Shown piece after piece: positions 35,218 through 43,180 of a stretch of DNA of 64,000 bases. Location: the NCBI GenBank assembly GCA_020073345.1, contig JAIQFI010000022.1, positions 1 to 64,000 of the forward strand, given 5' to 3'. The notes beneath the pieces are model-generated. The model did no database searches. It worked only from the letters and a program-made list of their open reading frames with translations, and was not told the DNA's origin. Within the stretch, counting starts at the first letter, position 1; every line of letters begins with the position of its first letter. Position numbers and translations under genes: made by a program. This stretch comes from Terriglobia bacterium. Lineage in GTDB: Bacteria > Acidobacteriota > Terriglobia > Bryobacterales > Bryobacteraceae.

Positions 35218-37625
35218 GCGGGTTGACCCTCCATGGGTTGAATCTGGACAAACTGAGTCGGGTGCACCGGCGCCTCGCGTTCCAGCCACGCATCCTTCGC
35301 CAACGCTTTGGAGCGCGCCAGGCGATCCAGCAACTTCTTCTTTTCCGCCTCCGTCGCGTACACCGTTTCCTTGCGAATCTTCTCGATCCCCAGGCGCTCG
35401 CAGAAGTCGTAGGTGCGCTCCAGGTAGTTCGCGTTTTCGCGGTAGTACTGGAAAAAGAGATCGCATGCTTCGAGAGCTTGCTCCGTGGTCTCCACTGTGA
35501 TCAGCAAGTCGGCCTTGCGGACGGATTTTCCGGCGGCCCCTCCCACTACCACCTGCCAGCTTCCGTCCTGCCCGACCATTCCAATATCCTTGACGGTCGC
35601 CTCGGCGCAGTTCCGCGGGCATCCTACGACGCCCATCTTGACCTTGTGCGGCGTAAACAGATTCTCCAGGTGCCGCTCCAGTTCGATGCCCGCGCGCGTG
35701 GAATCCTGCACACCGAAACGGCAAAACTCCGTGCCTACGCAGGTCTTGACCATGCGAACGCCCTTGGTGTAGGCCTGGCCCGAAGGCATGCCCAGATCGG
35801 CCCACACCTTCGGCAAGTCGGCTTTCTTGATGCCCAGAAGATCGATGCGCTGGCTTCCGGTCACCTTCACCATCCGCACTTTGTATTTGTCGGCAACGTC
35901 TGCGATTCGACGTAGTTCGTCGGGCGTGGTCACGCCTCCGCGCATGCGCGGGATGACGGAGAAGGTACCGTCCTTTTGGATATTGGCATGGACGCGATCA
36001 TTGATGAATCGCGCCGAGCGATCCTCCTCGTGGTCTCCGCACCACACCATGTCGAGCATGTAGCTCAGAGCCGGCTTGCACACCTCGCAGCCCTTGCGAT
36101 TGCCGTAGACATGCAGCACTTCCTCCACCGATTTGAGCTTCTGCCCGCGAATGATGTCGCGCAGCTGTTCGTAGGAGAACGGAACGCAGGAACACAGAGT
36201 GGTTCTGGTCTCCTCCTGGAAGTCCGGCGTCACCGCGCGGAGAAGTTTTTCGCACAGGCCGGTGCAGCTTCCGCAACTCGTCGATGCGCGCGTACGTTGC
36301 TTGACTCCGGTCAGCGTGGTGATTCCATGGGCGTGAATCGCCTCGATGATGTCGCCCTTGCGGACGCCGTTGCAGCCGCAGATCGTCTCGCTATCCGGCA
36401 TATCGGCTACTTCCCGGCCCGGATCGGCATCGCGAGGCGGGAATAGGATCTGGCGACGATGCGGCGTAAGATCCGTTCCGCTGCGCATCCACTCCATGTA
36501 CAGGTGTTCGTCTTCGATGTCGCCGACCAGGATCATGCCGTGCAGGCGATTGTCCTTGAGGAGGAGCTTTTTGTAGGTGCCGAGCGAAGGATCTTCGTAG
36601 CGCACGGTCTCGACGCCCGGCTCGGACTCGTCAATAGAACCGGCCGAGAAGATGTCGACCCCCATGATCTTGAGCTTCGCCGCCGGTGACGCGCCCGTGA
36701 ACGCGGATTCTCGATCGCCAGTGATGGCCGACGCCAATACGCGGCCCTGCTCGAACAGCGGCGCGACCAATCCGAACGTCTGTCCCCGATGCTCCGTACA
36801 TTCGCCCACAGCGAAAATATGCGGATCGGACGTCTCCATGTGGTCGTTGACCACGATCCCCCGGCGCACTTCGAGACCCGCGCTGCGCGCCAACTCCGCG
36901 TTGGGCCGGATGCCGGCGGCGATCACGACCAGTTCAGCCTCTATCTCTTCGCCCGATGAGAAGCGCAGGCCGTCAACTCTTCCGTTACCGAACAACGCAG
37001 CCGTCTGCTGTGGGAGCATCACCCGGATGCCAAGGCTCTCGATCTTGCGCTTCAGGTACTCCCCACCAGTCGAGTCGAGCTGCCGCTCCATCAGCGTGTC
37101 CATCAAGTGGACGACGGTCACTTCGCAGCCGCGCACCTGCAGGCCGCGAGCGGCTTCCAGTCCCAGAAGTCCGCCGCCGATCACGGCAGTTTTCAGACCC
37201 GGCCGGGCTTTCTCCAACAGGGCTCGAGTGTCATCCAGCGTGCGGAAAACGTGGACGTTCTTCTTCTCAACACCGGGAATAGGCGGGATGAAAGCGCTGC
37301 TTCCGGTGGCCAGGATCAGCTTGTCGTACTCGGTTTCGCCGCCGTCTTCATCGATCACCACTCGCCTGTCGCGGTCGATTCCCGTAATTTTCACGCCCAG
37401 CCGCGCGCGGATATCGTGAGTCTGGTACCACTCGATATCATTGATGACGATATCTTCCGGAGACTTCTCGCCGGCCAACACGAGAGACAACAGAATGCGG
37501 TTGTAGTTGGCGTGCGTCTCGTCACCAAAGATCGTGATCTCGAAGTCGTGCGGCTGCTTGAGAATCTGCTCCACGCAGGCGACTCCCGACATTCCATTGC
37601 CGACCACGACGAGTTGGCGTTTCAT
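35214..37625 (-). CDS. nirB: Nitrite reductase (NADH) large subunit, siroheme/4Fe-4S
   Basis: The 803-residue enzyme reduces nitrite to ammonium. Domains in order are an FAD/NAD-binding pyridine-nucleotide-disulfide domain (about 1-300; VVGNGMSGVACVEQIL, then VIGGGLLGLEAARGL), BFD-like [2Fe-2S] (CGCNGVRKGDI, CGSCTGLCEK), and a nitrite/sulfite reductase domain. Siroheme and 4Fe-4S ligands are in TCVGTEFCRFG and VGCPRNCAEA. ATG 37625 is chosen because it begins MKRQLVVVGNGMSG and overlaps the preceding stop (ATGA); the longer frame adds 12 residues. NirD follows by overlap, NasC-like precedes it. Confidence 0.97.
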   Translation of the reverse strand: MKRQLVVVGNGMSGVACVEQILKQPHDFEITIFGDETHANYNRILLSLVLAGEKSPEDIVINDIEWYQTHDIRARLGVKITGIDRDRRVVIDEDGGETEYDKLILATGSSAFIPPIPGVEKKNVHVFRTLDDTRALLEKARPGLKTAVIGGGLLGLEAARGLQVRGCEVTVVHLMDTLMERQLDSTGGEYLKRKIESLGIRVMLPQQTAALFGNGRVDGLRFSSGEEIEAELVVIAAGIRPNAELARSAGLEVRRGIVVNDHMETSDPHIFAVGECTEHRGQTFGLVAPLFEQGRVLASAITGDRESAFTGASPAAKLKIMGVDIFSAGSIDESEPGVETVRYEDPSLGTYKKLLLKDNRLHGMILVGDIEDEHLYMEWMRSGTDLTPHRRQILFPPRDADPGREVADMPDSETICGCNGVRKGDIIEAIHAHGITTLTGVKQRTRASTSCGSCTGLCEKLLRAVTPDFQEETRTTLCSCVPFSYEQLRDIIRGQKLKSVEEVLHVYGNRKGCEVCKPALSYMLDMVWCGDHEEDRSARFINDRVHANIQKDGTFSVIPRMRGGVTTPDELRRIADVADKYKVRMVKVTGSQRIDLLGIKKADLPKVWADLGMPSGQAYTKGVRMVKTCVGTEFCRFGVQDSTRAGIELERHLENLFTPHKVKMGVVGCPRNCAEATVKDIGMVGQDGSWQVVVGGAAGKSVRKADLLITVETTEQALEACDLFFQYYRENANYLERTYDFCERLGIEKIRKETVYATEAEKKKLLDRLARSKALAKDAWLEREAPVHPTQFVQIQPMEGQPA

Positions 37626-39805
37626 GCGTTTGCTCCGCCGCGCTCGACCCGCACGGCACACTGCTTGTAGTTGGGCTCGCGCGAGATGGGATCGAATGCG
37701 TCCTGCGTGACCTCGTTCACGTTGGTTTCAGCGAAATGGAACGGCATGAACACCTGGCCCGGCGCCGTAATCTCCGTGAGCCGCACTTCCACGCCGCGCA
37801 CGCGCCCCCTTCGCGAAACAACATCAACCGAGTCATGGCTGCGCAACCCGAGGAGCTTCGCATCGCGCGGATTCATTTCGAGCCACGCGCGAGGCGACAG
37901 GCGCTCCAGAATCGGCACTTCGCGGGTTTTCGTGCGAGTGTGCCAGTGTTCGACGGTTCGTCCTGTATTTAATACGAGCGGGTATTTTCCGCCGGGCTGT
38001 TCCGGGAACGGAGCCCAGTCCGCACACACCAGTCTGGCGCGACCGTCAGGCGTCTCGAATTCGCCATCGGAATAGAGACGCGAGATGCAGGTCGGATCTG
38101 CGCCCTCCGTCAGAGGCCACTGCACGGCGCCGTGCTCAGCCAGCAAGGCATAGCTGATGCCCGAGTAATCGCAGAGCCTTCCTTTGGAGACGCGACGCCA
38201 TTCGTTGAAGGCGTCCTCCACCGTGGTCCAACCGGGATACAACTTGTCGCGGCATCCGAGCTTCTCGGCGACCGCCAGAAAGATGTCGAAATCCGAGCGA
38301 GCCTCGCCGATCGGCTGCACCGCCTTGTTAACCTTGCTTACGCGGCGCTCGGAATTCGTATAGGTGCCATCCTTCTCTCCCCAGATCGCGGCCGGCAGCA
38401 CCAGGTCGGCGAGCGCGGTCGTGGGCGTGGGATGGTAGCCGTCCTGAACGACCAGGAAGTCGAGATTGGAGAGCCCGTGGTTCAGGACATCTTGATTGGG
38501 GTACGAAACCAGAGGATTGGTGGCGATGATCCACAGCGCGCGAATCTTCTTGGCGACGGCGGCTTCGACGATATCCGGATACGCCCAGCCGCGCTTGGTC
38601 GGGATGCGCGACTCGTCGACGCCCCAGATGCCGGCCAGTTCCGCACGATCCGCCGCATTGTCGAATTTGCGATACCCCGGAAGACTGGACGCGAAGCCGG
38701 CTTCACGAGTCCCCATCGCGTTGCATTGTCCTGTGATCGAAAAAGGTGACGCACCAGCGCGCCCGATCTGTCCCGTCAGCAACGCCAGATTGCAGATCGC
38801 ATTCACCGTCGCGGTGCCAAGCGTGCTGTGATTCACGCCCATGGTCCAGCCGATGAAGCCGGCCTTGGCGCGGCCATACAAGAGTGCCGTCTTGAATATA
38901 GTTTCCTGACTTAAACCCGTAATCTCCGCGACGCGCTCCGGCGTATACCCGTCAAGGAACCGATCCAGTTCAGCAAACCCTACCGTGTGTTTGTCCACAT
39001 AGTCGCGATCGAGCAGGTTGTAGCGAACCAGAATGTGCGCGATTCCATTCAGCAGCGCCAGATCCGACCGAGGCTTGAGCGGCAGATGGATGTCCGCCAT
39101 CATGGCCGTCTTGGAGACGCGCGGATCGGCGACGATCAGCGTCTTGTTCCGATTCGCCTCCAGATACTGGCACAGAATCGGGTGATTGTCGGCCAGGTTC
39201 GCGCCGATCAGAAGAATTACGTCAGCGCGCTCCAGGTCCTCGTAGGCGCCCGGAGGCCCATCGCTGCCGAAGGAAATCTTGTACCCCGATACGGCACTGG
39301 CCATGCACAGCGTCGTGTTGCCGTCATAGTTGTTCGTGCCGAATCCGAGTTGCACCAGCTTGCCCAGCGTATAGAACTCTTCGGTGACCAGTTGCCCGGT
39401 ACTCAGCACGCCTAGCGATTCCGGTCCATACTTCGTCTGCGTCGCCCGGAAACGCTCGACCATCACATTGAGCGCCTCATCCCAGCCGACACGCACCAGC
39501 TTCCCGTTCTTCCGCAGCATCGGATACTGGGCGCGATTTTCGGCGTCTATCGTGTAGTGCTCGGAAAGACCCTTGGGACACAGCTTGCCGCGATTTACCG
39601 GATGTAGTGCGAACGGCCGGGAGGCGACCGCGCGGCCGTCCTTGACGCCGATTTCGATCCCGCAGCCAACCGAACAATAGCCGCACGTTGTGGGCACCCA
39701 ATGGTCCGGAATCTTCTTGGCCGAAGTGTAGCCGGTCGATTCGCTCCGTGCGAACGCATACTCTTCCTTCAGATTGTCGAGGCCCAGCGTACGCAGCAAG
39801 TTCAT
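37622..39805 (-). CDS. nasC: Assimilatory-type nitrate reductase catalytic subunit (molybdopterin, 4Fe-4S)
   Basis: The 727-residue molybdopterin oxidoreductase has an N-terminal 4Fe-4S motif (CGYCSVGCGIEIG, then GKLCPKG; spacing C-x2-C-x3-C-x26-C). The pterin-binding segments (YDGNTTLCMASAVSGYK, with the Mo-ligating region) and a C-terminal molydopterin-binding domain (TGRTVEHWHTRTKTR) follow. It reduces nitrate to nitrite. Length and pattern fit NasC/NarB, and no signal peptide is present, so it is cytoplasmic. ATG 39805 is preferred (GAAAGGAGAGCCG upstream); the frame extends 42 codons further. It overlaps its neighbours (ATGA at both ends). The partner is the DmsBC-like fusion upstream, unlike classical NasC. 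Confidence 0.93.
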   Translation of the reverse strand: MNLLRTLGLDNLKEEYAFARSESTGYTSAKKIPDHWVPTTCGYCSVGCGIEIGVKDGRAVASRPFALHPVNRGKLCPKGLSEHYTIDAENRAQYPMLRKNGKLVRVGWDEALNVMVERFRATQTKYGPESLGVLSTGQLVTEEFYTLGKLVQLGFGTNNYDGNTTLCMASAVSGYKISFGSDGPPGAYEDLERADVILLIGANLADNHPILCQYLEANRNKTLIVADPRVSKTAMMADIHLPLKPRSDLALLNGIAHILVRYNLLDRDYVDKHTVGFAELDRFLDGYTPERVAEITGLSQETIFKTALLYGRAKAGFIGWTMGVNHSTLGTATVNAICNLALLTGQIGRAGASPFSITGQCNAMGTREAGFASSLPGYRKFDNAADRAELAGIWGVDESRIPTKRGWAYPDIVEAAVAKKIRALWIIATNPLVSYPNQDVLNHGLSNLDFLVVQDGYHPTPTTALADLVLPAAIWGEKDGTYTNSERRVSKVNKAVQPIGEARSDFDIFLAVAEKLGCRDKLYPGWTTVEDAFNEWRRVSKGRLCDYSGISYALLAEHGAVQWPLTEGADPTCISRLYSDGEFETPDGRARLVCADWAPFPEQPGGKYPLVLNTGRTVEHWHTRTKTREVPILERLSPRAWLEMNPRDAKLLGLRSHDSVDVVSRRGRVRGVEVRLTEITAPGQVFMPFHFAETNVNEVTQDAFDPISREPNYKQCAVRVERGGANA

Positions 39806-41325
39806 GCGGCTCTCCTTTCTCCAGAGGCGAACCCCGCGGCCATATTCTTTGGAACTACGCTCACAAAGAACAGGTACCGCCCGAGCCACTCGCCCGCGAG
39901 CGCCGCTGCGAATGCGGCTGCGATGATCCACCCGCGTGTCGCAATCAACGGCAGCATGACGCCAGCGATGGCTAACACAGCCAGCCGAGTCACAAAGAGA
40001 TTCTGCAAGCGGCCTGAAAGAAGTAGAGACGACGCCCGCAGTTCAAACACGTCCGAGCGGGAAAGCCACAAGAACTTGAGCAGTTGGGTGATCAGTTGGC
40101 CGGATGCGCCCGCAATCGCTGCCACACGGACCCACGAGGGAACTCCTCCGTCCAGCATCTGCACGAACAGCGGTCCCAGCAGCAAAGCGGTCGAGTAGAA
40201 TTCGGCGACAGTGTAACCGCTGAACCAAGCGGGACGCGCCCGGACCACGTAGATGCGCGCCGAACAGGTCACGCCCGCAAGCCCGGCGACAAATGTGGCG
40301 AAGCCGACCACGCCCCGCCCCGACAGGTCGAACAGCAGCATTCCCGCGAATGCGCTGGCGGCTCCCGCGAACAGCGAGAGCGTCAACACTTCGCGGCTGA
40401 GCCACGATTGCCGCAGTCCCTTAAGCGCGCGCCACGCATAAATCGGGCGCCCCAGGTGCAACGTCGAAGCCCCCAAACTGATGCCCGCGAGTCCGAGCGA
40501 TGCCAGCGCCGCGATCGTTAGAGCGGTGCTCCGGCCCAGCATGTCGAGCAGCCACAACACCGCGAACGCGCCCACGGAAAGCTGCGTCAGCACCAGCATG
40601 AAAACCAGCGGCCAGTGTGGATGCTCCGGCTCGACGCGCTGCAGGTCTACACGCCCGGTATCCGGAACCAGGTTCTCCGGCAGCGTGACACGAGTGGTCG
40701 AAATGCTATCGTCCGCCGAAGGCAGACCCGGAGCGTTCGCCGATAAATAATCGCGCCGCCATTCGGCGACGTTCACGATCTCGATCGCGATCGCGCTTTC
40801 CGGACACGCCGACACACACGCCGGAGCCATACCGTCGTCCAGTCGGTTGTGGCACATGTCGCACTTGCCGACCACTCCGCGCTCGGCGTTGTACTGCGGC
40901 ACGCCGTACGAACAATTCCAAGTGCAATATTGGCAGCCGATGCACGTATCGGCGCTGTGCAGAACCACGCCCGTTTTCGGATCCTTTGTATATGCCTCTA
41001 CCGGGCAGCCGATCAGGCAGGAGGGTTCCAGGCAGTGATTGCAGCCCATCGAGAGGTAATGGCGCTGGGTATTTGGATAGTGCCCGCCCTCGACTTCGCC
41101 GACGCGCCGCCAGTTGAGCGTCGCAGGATTTCCGTTCTGCTCATTGCAGGCCACCACGCAGCACTTGCAGCCGATGCACTTCGTCATATCGAAGTGGAAT
41201 CGATACTGCTCGCCGGCTTCCAGCGGTCGCGCGGGTATCAGCGGCCGAGGCTCGATCTCGATTTGCACCAGAGATCTGGCCACCGTCGAAAGCAGGGCGC
41301 TCTCCATCAGAGGTAGCGTCGTCAT
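39802..41325 (-). CDS. DmsB-DmsC-like fusion: ferredoxin plus membrane anchor, electron donor to nitrate reductase
   Basis: The 507-residue protein fuses two parts. Residues about 45-195 form a four-cluster ferredoxin (CIGCKCCVVACNEQNG; CNHCLEPSCLIGCPVEAY; CIGCQYCTWNCSYG; CDMCHNRLDD, then CVSACPESAI), as in DmsB/NrfC. Residues about 245-500 hold about eight membrane helices of DmsC type. DmsC oxidises menaquinol in DMSO reductase, so the fusion would pass electrons from quinol to the nitrate reductase. It is the first gene of the nitrate operon, overlapping nasC by ATGA. The first 40 residues are an uncharacterised leader, with no export signal. Confidence 0.9.
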   Translation of the reverse strand: MTTLPLMESALLSTVARSLVQIEIEPRPLIPARPLEAGEQYRFHFDMTKCIGCKCCVVACNEQNGNPATLNWRRVGEVEGGHYPNTQRHYLSMGCNHCLEPSCLIGCPVEAYTKDPKTGVVLHSADTCIGCQYCTWNCSYGVPQYNAERGVVGKCDMCHNRLDDGMAPACVSACPESAIAIEIVNVAEWRRDYLSANAPGLPSADDSISTTRVTLPENLVPDTGRVDLQRVEPEHPHWPLVFMLVLTQLSVGAFAVLWLLDMLGRSTALTIAALASLGLAGISLGASTLHLGRPIYAWRALKGLRQSWLSREVLTLSLFAGAASAFAGMLLFDLSGRGVVGFATFVAGLAGVTCSARIYVVRARPAWFSGYTVAEFYSTALLLGPLFVQMLDGGVPSWVRVAAIAGASGQLITQLLKFLWLSRSDVFELRASSLLLSGRLQNLFVTRLAVLAIAGVMLPLIATRGWIIAAAFAAALAGEWLGRYLFFVSVVPKNMAAGFASGERRAA

Positions 41326-41844
41326 GCTCTCGCCTCGCTGAGATACACGTATCCCGTTTGCGCCACGCAGGCTCCTTTGCCGAATTCAGAAACGACGACA
41401 CGAATCGCGTAGTGTCGACACTCGAATCAACTTGGGAATGGGCTCCGCTCGGAGCTTAAAGGCGGGATGCTAACAAGGTCCCGGGATTGCCCCGGAAAAC
41501 CCGTTTGTTTCGCAGGCGAGCTAAGAATAGCTTATCAGAGATAGAGTGATTTTGGAAGATCGTACCTGCAAGATTCTTTTTATCAGTGCCATCAGGCCCG
41601 GAAACGGCCGAGTCTAATGGCTCGGCCGGGGGGCTGAAGGATTCCGGCAGGACACGCCCAGATAGACGCCGAGTCCTGACGAACCAGCACCTAAGAACCT
41701 TGGGCTTGGTGACGATTGGACGCGTCAGCTGGATCCGTGGTTGGACGAAGCATCGGCTGCCTTATCTTGTCAGGGTAGTCAGAACCAAGCCTCGCAGCGT
41801 AGTGATATAAAGAATTGGAATCGGTGCTACAAAACGGAGCGCAA
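41326..41844. promoter_or_regulatory. Regulatory region of the nitrate operon, with several dyads
   Basis: The 519 bases separate the nitrate operon (leftward) from the CxxC protein gene (rightward). Elements seen: a perfect 12-base palindrome AGTGTCGACACT at 41411-41422; a hairpin GCTCCG/CGGAGC at 41442-41455; a CCGGG/CCCGG hairpin around 41478-41494; and an eight-pair dyad CGGCCGAG/CTCGGCCG at 41605-41628. The hairpins nearest the operon could form a leader RNA. No sigma-54 box with correct GG-N10-GC spacing was found. No ribosome-binding site stands out upstream of ATG 41325. Confidence 0.5.
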
Positions 41845-42780
41845 GTGAAGAAGATGAAGATACTGGTGTTCGTGGGCATGCTCGGACTGCTGCACGTGGC
41901 TGTGGCGCAGAGCGCCGATGATTATCGTGGCGGTTGGAGGACAGACAAAGGGGAAGCCCACACCTATGAGTTCTCAATTCGTGGCGGCAAGGTCAGGGGC
42001 ATCTACTGCACCTACTGCGCCGATGCCACGACGCTGGCCTTTGTCGATGGGACGTTCGGGCCAGACGGAATCAACTTCGTGGTGACGCATGTGAAGCCCG
42101 ACGGCAGCACCGCCTATCTGGACAAAGCGATCGCCAAGTTCGCTAACGGGAATCTCATCGTGACGGGCACCAGTGGAGCGCCAGGCGGCGAGAAGTTCGC
42201 GCGGACTCTCATCAAGGATCCGCGCGGTCCGGATCCATTGCCGATCATTGTGTCAAGACTTCCGAAGGCTCCTCCGGTTCCCGCTGTTGCCATTAATCAG
42301 CAAGGCGTCGGGGCGCCCTCACGCGCACCGTATATCCAGCCGGGACCATGGAAGTCTGCGCTGACCGATAAGGACGTCATTGGGGTATGGCTGGGCTATG
42401 GCGTAGGGGCGCCCAAGCAGTACTTCATCATTAAGAAAGCCGGCGACAAGCTCCGTGGCATGGTCTGCGGGACTTGCGATAACCCCTACACCATGGCCGC
42501 ACTGGATGACTTCGAGATCCGAGGAGACACACTGAAGTTCAACATCCTCCACGAAGACTGGGGCGACGGGGAGTTGCCTACGTTCGATAAACATGTGACC
42601 GCTCACGTCGGGTGGAATGAATTGCGATTCACCACCACGGCAGACCATCAGCCGCCCCCTCGACCCACGCCTCCCGGCGTTGTCCCTGGCTCGTCGCTGA
42701 CAGGACCAATACCGGTCGAGGCGACGTCCGGAAATCATTGGCCCGAATGGCCCCCCAAAAACACTTCCTTGCCTCATTAG
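41845..42780 (+). CDS. Secreted protein with a duplicated CxxC domain, function unknown
   Basis: The 311-residue protein has a signal peptide (MKILVFVGMLGLLHVAVAQ) preceded by VKK. It contains two similar units: GGKVRGIYCTYCADATTLAF (about 45-65) and GDKLRGMVCGTCDNPYTMAA (about 205-225), each with a CxxC pair and a following acidic/Gly-rich strand region. The C-terminal tail is Pro-rich. GTG 41845 is preferred (ACGGAGCGCA upstream); the frame also starts at TTG 41815, and ATG 41854 is another option. I do not recognise a family. Paired CxxC could bind metal or form disulfides in the periplasm. Confidence 0.75.
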   Translation: MKKMKILVFVGMLGLLHVAVAQSADDYRGGWRTDKGEAHTYEFSIRGGKVRGIYCTYCADATTLAFVDGTFGPDGINFVVTHVKPDGSTAYLDKAIAKFANGNLIVTGTSGAPGGEKFARTLIKDPRGPDPLPIIVSRLPKAPPVPAVAINQQGVGAPSRAPYIQPGPWKSALTDKDVIGVWLGYGVGAPKQYFIIKKAGDKLRGMVCGTCDNPYTMAALDDFEIRGDTLKFNILHEDWGDGELPTFDKHVTAHVGWNELRFTTTADHQPPPRPTPPGVVPGSSLTGPIPVEATSGNHWPEWPPKNTSLPH

Positions 42781-43180
42781 CGATCCACTAGGGTACGCAG
42801 TTGCAGGAAGTGTAGCTCTTATCGACCAACACGTAGACTTCAGTCTGGCGCACTGGACGAACCGAGTGGCTGAACAACCGGTCAGGCTGGATCAACAGCA
42901 TCACTACGGATCTCGATGTGGTGCTCGCCGGCTTGCTGGGAGAGGATTCTGATGAGGGGATCATTTTCATGACTGCCCGATAGCTCACGGAATCGGTCCG
43001 AAAATGGCCCAGCGCTTGCTCTATTCGAATCGAGAGGTGCCTTATGTATAGGCTTTCTGGGTCTTTAGGCGCGTTCTTTGGTGCTTTCGCGCTACCGGTT
43101 CGCTTTGCACGCCTAGGCACGGGCGCTGCCCACGGGCGCCCGGAGGGATAAGGGGATCATCCTTTTCGCGGCAATCTTCC
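42781..43180. other. Non-coding region
   Basis: No supported gene lies in these 400 bases. A GC-rich hairpin occurs at 43121-43141 (GGGCGC/GCGCCC around nine bases). Short frames on both strands have no family resemblance. Confidence 0.35.

Noticed and set aside
35218-35805. N-terminal extension of nirD
   Set aside because: It lies opposite in frame to nirB coding sequence and has no ribosome-binding site; nirD starts at the ATGA overlap at 35217.
41570-41600. TGGCAC and TTGC on the minus strand before the nitrate operon
   Set aside because: They are separated by about 14 bases, not the 5 needed for a sigma-54 promoter.
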